A stretch of 64,000 nt of DNA from an uncultured Candidatus Melainabacteria bacterium (GTDB taxonomy: Bacteria; Cyanobacteriota; Vampirovibrionia; Gastranaerophilales; Gastranaerophilaceae), in assembly GCA_934693235.1 (NCBI GenBank), contig CAKUUY010000007.1, positions 1 to 64,000 on the forward strand, in the 5' to 3' direction. Of the stretch, positions 1 through 9,058 are shown piece by piece (position 1 is the first letter of the stretch; every line of letters starts with the position of its first letter). A program made the position numbers and the translations under genes. The notes beneath the pieces were generated by a model that did no database searches, was not told the DNA's origin, and worked only from the letters and a program-made list of their open reading frames with translations.

Positions 1-7
1 TGTAACT

Positions 8-223
8 GTCATTGCGAAGCGAAAAGGTGTAAAGATGTTGTTAAAAATTGTTGAATATACGCTGTAGCAATCCCATTCAATTAATTTGATGAGATTACTA
101 CGTCGCTGTTTCTCCTTTCCAGCTTTACAATTTTCATAATAACTCTACACCAAAATCTGAAATAAGAATGAATACTGTCACAAAGGGCTACGTGCGTAGC
201 ACCTCCTCGTAATGACAGTTACT
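8..223. repeat. Decayed palindromic intergenic repeat (GTCATTGCGA type)
   Basis: The left end reads CTGTCATTGCGAAGCG and the right end CCTCGTAATGACAGTTA, which are inverted copies. In the middle, GTAGCAATCCCATTCA faces GATGAGATTACTACGTCGCTG. This matches the widespread bacterial repeat type that begins GTCATTGCGAGCGAAGC. The palindrome GCTACGTGCGTAGC near 189-203 recurs, with small changes, inside the pilin leaders near 9770 and 51475. No gene is seen from 1 to 245. Confidence 0.6.
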
Positions 224-245
224 TCACCTTATTTTTTTAATTATG

Positions 246-674
246 TTAATTAAAAAGTGTCCCGTTTTTAAATCTGGTTAAAATATTTTTTAGTGCATGT
301 TTGTTATAATATCTTTTTTCTATAAGCGTGTAAGTTCGATTATTTGTATCAATAAGATAAAGGGTCGGTAGGTTTTTAGGAGCAAAAAATTTGACAAGTT
401 CGTCATTTTCTTCAATGCTGGTATTTATAATGCAGAAATTGTATTGTCCTTTAAAATCATTATAAACCATTTCTACTAGTGGCATAAGTTTTGAAAGTAC
501 AACAATATTTTTTGGTTCTGCAAAGATCAGAAGAAAAGGCAGTTCTTGATTTAGAGCTTCACTGTACGCCATTCCGACGTAAGGCTTTTTTGTATATTCC
601 CATAAAGTCGTTGCATTTGCTTGTAAATTAAACATGAAAAAAAATATAAGTATGGTGAAAAATATCTTTTTCAT
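246..674 (-). CDS. Exported thioredoxin-fold protein without CXXC
   Basis: A 142-residue protein with a clear signal peptide (about residues 1-22: MKK, hydrophobic core, then QANA). The mature part looks like a thioredoxin fold: a strand PFLLIFAEP at the usual active-site position and a LPTLYLID segment at the usual cis-Pro loop. The CXXC redox pair is absent, because the position after FAEP reads KNIVV. It is therefore unlikely to be a disulfide oxidoreductase and more likely a periplasmic binding or chaperone variant. It is divergent from valS, so the 70-bp gap must hold both promoters. Fold assignment is by motif only; function is unknown. Confidence 0.55.
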   Translation of the reverse strand: MKKIFFTILIFFFMFNLQANATTLWEYTKKPYVGMAYSEALNQELPFLLIFAEPKNIVVLSKLMPLVEMVYNDFKGQYNFCIINTSIEENDELVKFFAPKNLPTLYLIDTNNRTYTLIEKRYYNKHALKNILTRFKNGTLFN

Positions 675-747
675 ATTTTAATTATACCATAATCTTTGTT
701 TTTGTGCTATTTTCTATATATACGTAAAAATAAGAGGATTTTAATAT

Positions 748-3417
748 ATGACAGCAACAAAAATTGAAGATTTACCTACTGTTTATGACCCCAAAGAAAC
801 AGAAGAAAGTATTTATAAATTTTGGGAAGATGGCGAATATTTTAAGGCTGATGCAAAAAGTGATAAACCGCCTTATTCTATTGTAATTCCGCCTCCAAAC
901 GTTACAGGTGTTTTACACATGGGGCACGCTTTGGATGAAACATTGCAAGATATATTGGTTCGTTATCACAGAATGGCAGGTTACGAAACTCTTTGGGTTC
1001 CCGGAACTGACCATGCCGGTTTGGCAACTCAAAACGTTGTTGAAAGACAACTTGCTAAAAAAGGTTTGACACGCTATGATTTAGGTCGAGAAAAATTTGT
1101 TGAAACAACTTGGAAATGGACAAACGAACATAAAAGTGCAATTTTAGACCAATGTAAACGTTTAGGCGCATCATTTGACCGCTCAAGGGAAAGATTTACT
1201 TTCGACAAAGGTTGTTCAGATGCTGTTAAAGAAGTTTTTGTAAGACTTTATGAAAAAGGTTTGATTTACAAAGGTAAATATATTGTAAACTGGTGCCCTC
1301 GTTGTAATAGTGCGATTTCTGACGTTGAAACAGAATACGCTACTGAACAAGGTCACATGTGGGAAATTTCTTATCCCGTTAAAGGTGAAAGCGGAGCAAT
1401 TATCGTTGCAACTACTCGTCCTGAAACTATTTTTGGTGATGTTGCAATTGCGGTTCACCCAGATGATCACAAATATTCTGAATTAGTTGGAAAAACAGTT
1501 ATTATCCCGCTTTCAGGCAGAGAAATTCCTATCATTGCGGATGAGTATGTTGACAAAAACTTTGGTACAGGTGCTGTTAAAATTACTCCGGCACATGATC
1601 CTAACGACTTTGAAGTTGGGCAACGTCACAATTTGAAACCAATTTGGGTTATTAATAATGACGGTACTATGAAAGCTTGCGGCGAAGTTCCGGAAGAACT
1701 TCATGGGCTTGACAGATACGAAGCCAGAGAAAAAATTGTTGGAATGCTTTCTTATAACAATTTCTTGCTAAGAACTCGCGACCACGAACACAATGTTGGT
1801 AAATGTCAGCGTTGCGGAACTACAATTGAACCGTTACTTTCTGAACAATGGTTTGTGAAAATGGGTCCTTTAGCAAAAGAAGCAATTGCTGCAGTAAAAG
1901 ATGGCAGAATTAAATTTGTTCCGGACAGATGGGAAAAGAACTATTTGGGATGGATGGAAAATATTAGAGATTGGTGTATTTCTCGTCAAATCTGGTGGGG
2001 ACACCAGATCCCGGCTTATTATCACAAAGTTACAGGTGAAATGGTTGTGGCGAAAGAAAATCCGGATCCTGAAAATTATGTACAGGATACAGATTGTCTT
2101 GATACTTGGTTTTCATCAGGATTGTGGCCGTTTTCAACAATGGGTTGGCCTAATACTGAGAGCGAAGATTTCAAAAAATTCTACCCTACAACAACTCTTG
2201 TAACAGGTTTTGATATTATTTTCTTCTGGGTTGCAAGAATGATTACTATGGGCTTAGAATTTACTAAAAAGGCTCCGTTCTCAACTGTTTACATTCATGG
2301 CTTAATTCGTGACGAAAAAGGTCAAAAAATGTCAAAATCTAAGGGAAACACTATTGATCCGGTTAAAATTATTGACAAATACGGTTGTGATGCGTTGAGA
2401 TTTACGATGACTTCACTTTGTACATACGGCGGTCAAGATATCAAGATGAGCGAAGAAAGATTTGAATATGGAAGAAATTTCGCAAACAAAATCTGGAATG
2501 CTTCAAGATTTGTATTGATGAACCTTGATGGAGTCGATGATAAAGATATTGATTATTCAAATCTGACTATTGCAGACAAATGGATTTTGGATAAATTGAA
2601 TAAAACAGCTAAAGAAATTAATGAAAATATCAAAGAATTCAGAATTGGTGAAGTTGCTCACGTTCTTTATGATTTCTTCTGGAATTCATATTGTGACTGG
2701 TATGTAGAAATCGCTAAAATTCAACTTCAAGATGCTGAACTCAAAGCTAATACTCAAAGAGTTTTGAGATACGTTCTTGATATGTCGTTGAGAATGCTTC
2801 ACCCTGTAATGCCTCATATTACAGAACGTGTATGGCAATTGATTTCAAAACCTGCTAAACAGTTGGGGGATGATGAAATGAAATCAGCAATTATTGTTTC
2901 TAATTTCCCGATATTCCGAAAAGAATTGGAATTTCCAAAAGAAGCTCAAGAAATGGAATTGGTATTTGAGACAATTACTTCATTGAGAAATGTTCGTCAA
3001 AGTTTCAATATTTCACCATCGGTTAAATGTGATATTGAAATCAGAGCGGAAAAAGATGAAAAACCTATTTTCGAAGAAATAGAAGCATATATCAAACGTT
3101 TGGCAAGAGTTGAAAATATATCTTATGCCGAGATGAATGCTCCGGTTCCTCCAAAGAGTGCAACTGCTGTTGTTTCCGCTTCAAAAATTATTTTGCCTTT
3201 GGCTGATTTAATTGATTTGGATGCAGAAATCGCTCGTCAACAAAAGAAATTAGACAAACTTACAAATGAAAAGAAATCACTTCTGGGTAGAATTAACAAT
3301 CCTAAATTCGTTGCTAATGCTCCAAAAGAATTGATTGAACAGACAAAATCAAGAATTGAAGAAATTGAAGTTCAAGAAAAAACAATTTCAGATTTGATTG
3401 AGTCTTTGAGAGCATAA
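748..3417 (+). CDS. valS: Valyl-tRNA synthetase
   Basis: Class Ia aminoacyl-tRNA synthetase that charges tRNA-Val with valine in the cytosol. Length 889, normal for bacterial ValRS. The HIGH motif is seen as HMGH at residues 57-60 inside PPPNVTGVLHMGHAL, and the KMSKS motif at 527-531. The editing (CP1) domain lies between them with the expected TTRPETIFGD and GTDHAG-type segments. The anticodon-binding domain follows, and the protein ends with the Val-specific coiled-coil arm (DAEIARQQKKLDKL). The ATG is preceded by AAGAGGA. A hairpin follows the stop. Standard housekeeping gene. Confidence 0.98.
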   Translation: MTATKIEDLPTVYDPKETEESIYKFWEDGEYFKADAKSDKPPYSIVIPPPNVTGVLHMGHALDETLQDILVRYHRMAGYETLWVPGTDHAGLATQNVVERQLAKKGLTRYDLGREKFVETTWKWTNEHKSAILDQCKRLGASFDRSRERFTFDKGCSDAVKEVFVRLYEKGLIYKGKYIVNWCPRCNSAISDVETEYATEQGHMWEISYPVKGESGAIIVATTRPETIFGDVAIAVHPDDHKYSELVGKTVIIPLSGREIPIIADEYVDKNFGTGAVKITPAHDPNDFEVGQRHNLKPIWVINNDGTMKACGEVPEELHGLDRYEAREKIVGMLSYNNFLLRTRDHEHNVGKCQRCGTTIEPLLSEQWFVKMGPLAKEAIAAVKDGRIKFVPDRWEKNYLGWMENIRDWCISRQIWWGHQIPAYYHKVTGEMVVAKENPDPENYVQDTDCLDTWFSSGLWPFSTMGWPNTESEDFKKFYPTTTLVTGFDIIFFWVARMITMGLEFTKKAPFSTVYIHGLIRDEKGQKMSKSKGNTIDPVKIIDKYGCDALRFTMTSLCTYGGQDIKMSEERFEYGRNFANKIWNASRFVLMNLDGVDDKDIDYSNLTIADKWILDKLNKTAKEINENIKEFRIGEVAHVLYDFFWNSYCDWYVEIAKIQLQDAELKANTQRVLRYVLDMSLRMLHPVMPHITERVWQLISKPAKQLGDDEMKSAIIVSNFPIFRKELEFPKEAQEMELVFETITSLRNVRQSFNISPSVKCDIEIRAEKDEKPIFEEIEAYIKRLARVENISYAEMNAPVPPKSATAVVSASKIILPLADLIDLDAEIARQQKKLDKLTNEKKSLLGRINNPKFVANAPKELIEQTKSRIEEIEVQEKTISDLIESLRA

Positions 3418-3440
3418 CATAATTTAATATAACTTTATAC

Positions 3441-3480
3441 AAAACGGAACATTTGGCAAAATATCTTATGTTCTGTTTTG
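3441..3480 (+). terminator. Candidate terminator after valS
   Basis: Inverted repeat AAAACGGAACAT (3441-3452) and ATGTTCTGTTTT (3468-3479), 12 bp with one G-U pair and a 15-nt loop. The following T tract is short, so termination strength is uncertain. Confidence 0.45.
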
Positions 3481-3512
3481 TTATAAATAAAATAGAAAAG
3501 GAGAAAATTATT

Positions 3513-3761
3513 ATGGCAAAAGTACCTGCGGTAAAACCATTCAATATTACAGAATACGCAAGACGAAATAAATTTAGTGTATCAAATCCAATTTGTATGA
3601 GCGATGAGTCAAAAGTTTATTTTTTGTCTAAAGCGAATAGTTTACAATGTTTGAATATTAATAAGGATGGACAAATTATTGGAGCTAAATGTGCTGGTGG
3701 TTCTACTCGTAATTTAGTAGATACTATGGTAAGCATTATTACAAAACTGAAAAATAGTTAG
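3513..3761 (+). CDS. Small hypothetical protein, 82 residues
   Basis: The start is set at the ATG at 3513 because AAAAGGAG lies about 8 nt upstream; an in-frame ATG at 3453 would fall inside the valS hairpin and lacks a ribosome site. The protein begins MAKVPAVKPFNITEYARR and has no signal peptide or membrane segment. Two short beta-rich stretches (KVYFLSKANSLQCLN and QIIGAKCAGG) precede an amphipathic C-terminal helix. I do not recognise the family. It stands alone between valS and the S1-domain gene. Confidence 0.6.
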   Translation: MAKVPAVKPFNITEYARRNKFSVSNPICMSDESKVYFLSKANSLQCLNINKDGQIIGAKCAGGSTRNLVDTMVSIITKLKNS

Positions 3762-3801
3762 GGTTTTAGCCCCTCTTTTGTTAAGTAAATTAACATAAAA
3801 C

Positions 3802-3830
3802 TTTACAAATTTTTAAAAATTTGTTACAAT
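3802..3830 (+). promoter_or_regulatory. Sigma-70-type promoter for the S1-domain gene
   Basis: TTTACA at 3802-3807 and TACAAT at 3825-3830 with a 17-bp spacer that is itself a short A/T palindrome. The predicted start of transcription is about 40 bases before the ATG at 3877. Confidence 0.7.
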
Positions 3831-3876
3831 GTTCACAAAGTTGACAGATTAGTGTCTTATGACAAATGGAGTAAAA

Positions 3877-4953
3877 ATGACATCAAGTGAGTTAGATTTT
3901 GAAGAATTACTGAAAAAGTATGATTACAAATTTCAGAAAGGTGATTTAGTTAAAGGCATCGTATGTGGTTATGACAGCCAAGGCGTTATGGTTGATATCG
4001 GCGCTAAAACAATTGCCGTTGTCCCTATGCGTGAAGCTGTGGACAAAGATGAAAATGTTGAACAAAAATTCGAAAAAGGTAAAGAATACGAATTTTTGAT
4101 TATCAGAGAAGAAGATGAAGATGGCAAATTCCTTCTTTCTAAAAAGAAAGTTGATCTTGCTTATGCTTGGAAAGAACTTGAAAAAGCAAAAGAAGCTGAT
4201 GAGACAATTCTTGGTACAGTTGCTGGAGTTGTTAAAGGTGGTGTGCTTGTTGAAGTTTCAGGTGTAAGAGGTTTTATCCCATCATCTCAATTGAGAGTTA
4301 AAGAAAGTGAATTAGAAGTTGGTGGCAAAATTGAGGTTAAAATCCTTACTCTTGACCCTCAACAAAACAACTTTATTCTTTCTAATAAAAAAGTTTATGA
4401 TGATACAGCTGTTGAAGCCAGAAAAAATGTATTCTCTCAAATTGAAGCCGGCCAAATCGTAAAAGGTGACGTTGTTAGAATTACTGATTTCGGTGCTTTC
4501 GTTGATTTAGGCGGAATTGATGGCTTGTTGCCGTTGTCTCAATTGTCTTGGAGATGGATTGATCATCCGACAGATATTTTGAACGTAGGTGACAAAATAG
4601 ATGTTGAAGTTATCGCAGTAGATCACGATAAACAACGTGTATCATTGAGTTTGAAAAATCTTGAGCCTGATCCTTGGGTTGAGGCTGAAAAGAATATAAA
4701 AGAGGGCGACAAAGTTGAAGGTAAAATTACAAGAATTAAACACTTTGGCGCATTCGTAGAGGTATTCCCAGGGGTTGAAGCTTTGTTACCTCACGCAGAA
4801 GTTGTAGAATTGCAAAATCAGAAAGATTGCATTTTGCAAGTTGGTGACAAGGTTGATACTTATATTCTTAAGTTCAATCCTACAGATAAGAGAATTGCCT
4901 TGACAATTAATGCTGAAAAAGCTGAAGCAGGCGAAGAAAAAACTGAAGAATAG
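3877..4953 (+). CDS. rpsA: Ribosomal protein S1-like protein (S1 repeats)
   Basis: An RNA-binding protein made of four S1/OB-fold repeats; bacterial S1 helps mRNA bind the 30S subunit. Repeats start near KGDLVKGIVCGYDSQGVMVD, ETILGTVAGVVKGGVLVEV, GQIVKGDVVRITDFGAFVD and GDKVEGKITRIKHFGAFVE. The third is the most canonical (GAFVDLGG.DGLLPLSQLS). Four repeats and about 358 residues match the short S1 of cyanobacteria and relatives rather than the six-repeat enterobacterial form. The ATG at 3877 is chosen over the in-frame ATG at 3859 because GGAG sits 5 nt before it. The acidic C-terminus (EEKTEE) is typical. A strong promoter precedes it and a terminator follows, so it is monocistronic. Confidence 0.9.
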   Translation: MTSSELDFEELLKKYDYKFQKGDLVKGIVCGYDSQGVMVDIGAKTIAVVPMREAVDKDENVEQKFEKGKEYEFLIIREEDEDGKFLLSKKKVDLAYAWKELEKAKEADETILGTVAGVVKGGVLVEVSGVRGFIPSSQLRVKESELEVGGKIEVKILTLDPQQNNFILSNKKVYDDTAVEARKNVFSQIEAGQIVKGDVVRITDFGAFVDLGGIDGLLPLSQLSWRWIDHPTDILNVGDKIDVEVIAVDHDKQRVSLSLKNLEPDPWVEAEKNIKEGDKVEGKITRIKHFGAFVEVFPGVEALLPHAEVVELQNQKDCILQVGDKVDTYILKFNPTDKRIALTINAEKAEAGEEKTEE

Positions 4954-4976
4954 TTTTTTTTTAAGATATTAAACAA

Positions 4977-5008
4977 AGAGGTGTGGCAGTTTTGTCGCAC
5001 CTCTTTTT
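4977..5008 (+). terminator. Rho-independent terminator
   Basis: AGAGGTGTG (4977-4985) pairs with CGCACCTCT (4996-5004), followed by TTTTT. It ends the S1 gene. Confidence 0.85.
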
Positions 5009-5224
5009 ATTGAAAAAGTTTTTGTGAGGTAGAATGCCAAAATACCACATGTTAAGAAATGTAAATATAAGTTTAAAATAGGCTCAAACCCTGTCATAAT
5101 GCCTCTATGCTATGCTATGCGGTGCACTATGTCAATTTTTCCAGCCCTTGCGTTTTTATAAATGAGTAAGGGAAATCGATTTCGGGGATATTGGAAAAAG
5201 TTTAATTTGAAAGGAAAAATTGAT

Positions 5225-6103
5225 ATGTCAAGCTATGGAATGATTAAGTCTTTGGGTAAAGAAATTTTTGAATTTGGGACAGGAAAAAATTTAAGGAAAT
5301 TTGTTCGATATACTGAAAATGGGAAAAATTGGACACAAGTATTGGATCATAACGGAAACGAAATTTTAAAATATTCTAAAAAAGTTACGAAACAAAATGT
5401 TGGAGATAAGTTTGTATATACAAAATCAACTGAGCGTGTAAATCCTAGTTATACTGAAAACATAGAACAAGCTAGAGTTTATGACCAAAATAAAAATTTG
5501 CTAGGTGGAAGAACTACTATTGAAGCGGGTGGTCAAAAAGTTTCAAATAGAAAATGGGCAAAAGGAAAATGGTCATCTAAATTAGCATATTTCGAAGATG
5601 GAAAAAGAGTTTTTAAAGGTTTTGGTAATGGCTCACCTAATGCTACAACAAATAGAGATTTTCTCTATTATAATGCTCATGGACTACCTATCCCAAATCT
5701 TTTAGCAAAGGCTAAAGGTAGTGTTGAAGGAGTCAATAAGGCGCTAGAAGTTTTACAAAGAGATAAATACACGGCAGCTTATGATTGTTTAGATGATGTT
5801 TATAGTAAAACACTACAGCGATTTTCTCAGCATTTGAAAGGTGTTCAAGATTGTGATGTAAGAGTAAAAATGAGCAATGAAATAAGCTCTTTGGCTAATG
5901 AACTTGCTCAGGCTAAAGCAGCTCCTCTTTTTGAAGAAGCACATGCAGTTAATTCATATGGAATGAATAATGTAAGGGATTTGTATTCTCAAGTTCGAGA
6001 CAATATTCTTTTAAAACAACCAATTGCTGATGCTGTAGAGAAATATGGAAAAGATATTCTTTCAGGTAAGATGTTTAGGCTTGGTCAGCATCTAAATGGA
6101 TAA
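5225..6103 (+). CDS. Hypothetical protein, 292 residues
   Basis: I do not recognise this protein. The ATG at 5225 is preferred, since AAGGA lies 9 nt upstream; an in-frame ATG at 5162 has no ribosome site. The N-terminal third has repeated short strand-turn-strand patterns of the kind FVRYTENGKNWTQVLDHNGN and QARVYDQNKNLLGG, resembling the YD/antigen-repeat style of beta-hairpins. The C-terminal half is helical and rich in Ala, Lys and Gln (residues about 180-280). There is no signal peptide. It has its own strong terminator and no operon partners, so context gives no function. Confidence 0.65.
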   Translation: MSSYGMIKSLGKEIFEFGTGKNLRKFVRYTENGKNWTQVLDHNGNEILKYSKKVTKQNVGDKFVYTKSTERVNPSYTENIEQARVYDQNKNLLGGRTTIEAGGQKVSNRKWAKGKWSSKLAYFEDGKRVFKGFGNGSPNATTNRDFLYYNAHGLPIPNLLAKAKGSVEGVNKALEVLQRDKYTAAYDCLDDVYSKTLQRFSQHLKGVQDCDVRVKMSNEISSLANELAQAKAAPLFEEAHAVNSYGMNNVRDLYSQVRDNILLKQPIADAVEKYGKDILSGKMFRLGQHLNG

Positions 6104-6112
6104 TAAAATCAA

Positions 6113-6145
6113 AGGTGGAGAAAACAAATCTCCACCTTATTTTTT
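6113..6145 (+). terminator. Rho-independent terminator
   Basis: AGGTGGAGA (6113-6121) pairs with TCTCCACCT (6129-6137), followed by a T-rich tail. Ends the 5225-6103 gene. Confidence 0.88.
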
Positions 6146-6203
6146 ATGCATGAAAACTTATAAGTATCTAAAATTTTAGGATTAAGATTTTGTAATTACA
6201 TTA

Positions 6204-6280
6204 GTCATTCTGAGCGATTAGCGGAGAATCGCGGTGTTTAGATTCTTCGAGCATAAAATGATTATTACCCTCAGGATGGC
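6204..6280. repeat. Dispersed palindromic repeat (GTCATTCTGAG type)
   Basis: GTCATTCTGAGCG and GAGAATC on the left face GATTCTTCG and CCTCAGGATGGC on the right. The same element type recurs at 52632-52672 (CGTCATTCTGAG ... GAAGAATCTC). It lies in the 411-bp gap before the 6515 gene; the rest of that gap is AT-rich sequence with a promoter at its end. Confidence 0.6.
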
Positions 6281-6451
6281 GTGTGATTTTTTAACTGAAA
6301 AGCACTTATTCACCTATTCACTTATTTTCTTATTAACTCTTTTATAATTTATCTATACGAAATTTATATTTTTCTCTCCCCCAAATGTATGATTTTAGCG
6401 ATTTTTTTATATTAATTTTGTGATTTGTACCGTATAATTTTTTATATAATG

Positions 6452-6479
6452 TTGACTTTTGAAAAAACTTCATTATAAA
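6452..6479 (+). promoter_or_regulatory. Sigma-70-type promoter
   Basis: TTGACT (6452-6457) and TATAAA (6474-6479) with a 16-bp spacer, 35 bases before the start codon at 6515. Confidence 0.65.
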
Positions 6480-6514
6480 CCAAAATGAGCAGGTAGATTA
6501 AAGGAGAGCAGCTT

Positions 6515-7768
6515 ATGGGTATGGCAGCTTCACAGGCCAGGTATTTAGGCTTGACAGCACGAAAGACAAACGTAGAATATGAAGGACAACAGATTAACCA
6601 AGCTCGTACGGCTTTGGCTAATCAGAGTGCCAATACTTTTAATGAATTGTTAGCCTTGGAAGTTCCAACTGCTCCTAGTACTCAGGATTACACTACTTTG
6701 CAATATTCTTATCAGGATGGTACTAATACAGAAACAATTACAGACATGTCGGAATTGGTAAACGATCCTGATGGTTACAACTATATGATTTCGCACTATC
6801 ATTATGCGGATGTGTATACAGGTATTCAATCTAAGAAAACAAATCCGCAAGTTAGTTTTGAGACAAAAGCCGAAAAAAGTTTGGTTTCTAAAGATGATGT
6901 AAAATATGATGAAGCTTCTACAACTTATACTGTAAATGGTCAGGCTGTGACCAAATACGATTCTTCTGTTCAAGAACAGAAAGATGTTTATTCTAAAATT
7001 GTTACAGATTATCCGGATTTCGCGAAGGTTGATGTAGATAGTGTTTACACATATACAGATAGTGACGGGAAATTGGCTTTCACAACTTTGTCTGACTTGA
7101 ATAAGGCTGTTGCCGGAACTGCTGATTTAGGTTCGTACAAGATTAACGAAAACGTTCCTGCTTATGTTGGTAATAGCGAAGTTCATCCTTATGATGCTAC
7201 TGATTCTACGCAAAAAACGGCGTTAGAACAAATTCGCAAACAATTCCCGTCGGAAGCAATTTCGTCAACAGATGATATTTACACCTGGACTTCAGGTGGA
7301 AAAACATATTTTGCGACTTTGGATGATTTGAAAACAACGGCGCAAAGTGCACCTGACCCATCAAAGCCAACTGAAAATCAGAATAAATTGACTATGTATA
7401 ATGCAGAAAATGTTTCAACAAAAATTGAACAAAAACAAAGAGCATTTGTTCAACTTGATGACTCAGGTCGTCCGCAAAGTATAAGATATGAAGACACGAC
7501 TGCAACTTATGCATTAAGTACAGAAACAAAAACTGATGAAAACGCTTATAACGACGCAATGAATCAGTATAATTATGATATGCAGGTATATGAGAAGAAG
7601 ATTGCAGATATTAACGCAAAAACTGAAAAAATTCAGGAACAAGACAGAACTCTTGAATTGCGCTTGAGACAGCTTGATACAGAGCAAGAGGCTTTGCAAA
7701 CCGAGATGGAATCAGTTAAAAAGGTTATTGATAAAAATATCGAATCTACGTACAAAACTTTTGAATAA
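6515..7768 (+). CDS. Unknown protein with SQxR/EYxxQ N-terminus and coiled-coil tail
   Basis: A 417-residue protein of no family I know. Residues 1-50 (MGMAASQARYLGLTARKTN, then EYEGQQINQARTAL) form a predicted helix; the last ~80 residues are coiled coil and end KKVIDKNIESTYKTF. Both ends resemble the 109-residue protein at 9059 (MGLLTSQIRLMYLQQQ..., ...MMDKNIQSSFKYSS), so the two are paralogues and the middle ~250 residues here are an insertion. That insertion contains at least three related units with the pattern YT-D-G-T-L-L (VYTYTDSDGKLAFTTLSDL, IYTWTSGGKTYFATLDDL). AAGGAG at 6501 sets the start. It heads a short plus-strand run with 7784, 8775 and 9059. No signal peptide, so if exported it must use a dedicated system. 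Confidence 0.7.
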   Translation: MGMAASQARYLGLTARKTNVEYEGQQINQARTALANQSANTFNELLALEVPTAPSTQDYTTLQYSYQDGTNTETITDMSELVNDPDGYNYMISHYHYADVYTGIQSKKTNPQVSFETKAEKSLVSKDDVKYDEASTTYTVNGQAVTKYDSSVQEQKDVYSKIVTDYPDFAKVDVDSVYTYTDSDGKLAFTTLSDLNKAVAGTADLGSYKINENVPAYVGNSEVHPYDATDSTQKTALEQIRKQFPSEAISSTDDIYTWTSGGKTYFATLDDLKTTAQSAPDPSKPTENQNKLTMYNAENVSTKIEQKQRAFVQLDDSGRPQSIRYEDTTATYALSTETKTDENAYNDAMNQYNYDMQVYEKKIADINAKTEKIQEQDRTLELRLRQLDTEQEALQTEMESVKKVIDKNIESTYKTFE

Positions 7769-7783
7769 GATTAAGAGGTTCAA

Positions 7784-8602
7784 ATGGCTTACAAAAATGA
7801 CAGTTATCTTGTAATAGCAAATAAATTCGGCTCAGCAAGTGGAGATGCAAAAGCTCAACTTTGGGAAACTTATGATCAACTTAGAGATTTGACAGTTTCC
7901 GGAAATGGTTTGGGGTCCGGTTTTGGAGCAACAGGCGGTTTTTTATATAATATCGCAAGTTTGTTGGCGCCGTCATCATTTGCAACAGTGTTTGGTGCAT
8001 CGCAAACTATGAATGTCCCGGGAACTTCTTATGCTTCAAGTTTTAATGGCGGATCTTCTTATGGAATTGATTCATTATACAATTATTCCGGATTCCCGTC
8101 AGGAGCAGCACCTGTGTCTTGGGGATTAGACGGTTATGCAACAGGCGGTGCTTCTTCAATTGTGAGCGGATGGGGAACAGATAGTGGGGTTGCTACAGGT
8201 TATGCATCAGGCGTTGGAGGAATTGCTGACGTTGCAAGTGCAGCAGCTTACGGTTTAGGCGCAGCAAACGGCTATGGATTTTCTATGAAAAATTTGGTTA
8301 TGCCTGTTGCCGGAATTATTTCCGGTTGGGGTGGGATTATGCAGGCTGCAGCTCCTTATTTGGGAGAGTACGGACTTCCGGCTCTTGTAATGGGTAACTT
8401 GATGCAAGGTACATCTTCTGCTGCTTTAGCGGCGTATCAAAATGTTACCGGAAATATTACCGCGAATGCCGATACAATTCTTTCTCAAAAGGTTAGAAAT
8501 ATTGAAACCGTGTGCAAAATGCTTGACACTCAAGGTGATGTTGTTAAAAAGATGTTGAAAGATTCTATTGAGGGCGATAGTAAAGCAATTCAAAACATGT
8601 AA
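7784..8602 (+). CDS. Gly/Ala/Ser-rich unknown protein
   Basis: A 272-residue protein 15 bp after the previous stop, with AAGAGG before the ATG. Residues about 40-190 are very rich in Gly, Ala, Ser and Tyr and contain hydrophobic stretches (for example GGFLYNIASLLAPSS and MPVAGIISGWGGIMQAAAP), while the last ~50 residues are a polar helix. There is no N-terminal signal. The composition is like that of secreted translocator or surface proteins, but I cannot name a family. It probably works with the 6515 product. Confidence 0.65.
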   Translation: MAYKNDSYLVIANKFGSASGDAKAQLWETYDQLRDLTVSGNGLGSGFGATGGFLYNIASLLAPSSFATVFGASQTMNVPGTSYASSFNGGSSYGIDSLYNYSGFPSGAAPVSWGLDGYATGGASSIVSGWGTDSGVATGYASGVGGIADVASAAAYGLGAANGYGFSMKNLVMPVAGIISGWGGIMQAAAPYLGEYGLPALVMGNLMQGTSSAALAAYQNVTGNITANADTILSQKVRNIETVCKMLDTQGDVVKKMLKDSIEGDSKAIQNM

Positions 8603-8623
8603 ATTTTGTTTACATGTTTTTTG
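8592..8623 (+). terminator. Rho-independent terminator overlapping the stop codon
   Basis: AAAACATGTAAA (8592-8603) pairs with TTTACATGTTTT (8609-8620), then TTTT. The TAA stop of the 7784 gene lies inside the left arm. Confidence 0.75.
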
Positions 8624-8774
8624 TTAATATTAAAGTTTATGAAAATTTATCCGTAATAGTAAGAGTACTATGACTGACATGGTTAAGACATGTTAAGCAA
8701 ATGATTCCAAACATGGCAATATTTGCGTGTAAATTGTTTTAATATACATGTAGGTCTAAAGTGTAAGGAGAAAA

Positions 8775-9047
8775 ATGCTTCGAGATACTTTAGAAATGAA
8801 TATAAAAAGATTAATAGATTTCTTGATATATTCAAAAAACTTTCTGATAAGAAAGAATCCTATAAAAACAGTGACAAATTCATTTGTTGAAGGCTTGAAA
8901 GAGTTTTTAACCATGAATAAGAAACGAAAGATGGCACAGTATAGGTTGAACTATCATCGTCATCAGTTTCAAAAAATGGAACAGTTGATTGCCGAAAACA
9001 ATCAACACACGTTTCTGCAAGGTAGCCACCTTAATGAAACAAGATAA
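8775..9047 (+). CDS. Small basic unknown protein, 90 residues
   Basis: The ATG has AAGGAG 5 nt upstream. The protein is strongly basic and helical (many Lys, Arg, His), with no membrane or signal segment. It is 11 bp upstream of the 9059 gene and probably co-transcribed with it. Family not recognised; the 170-bp gap before it holds no other gene. Confidence 0.55.
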   Translation: MLRDTLEMNIKRLIDFLIYSKNFLIRKNPIKTVTNSFVEGLKEFLTMNKKRKMAQYRLNYHRHQFQKMEQLIAENNQHTFLQGSHLNETR

Positions 9048-9058
9048 AGGAAGATAAA

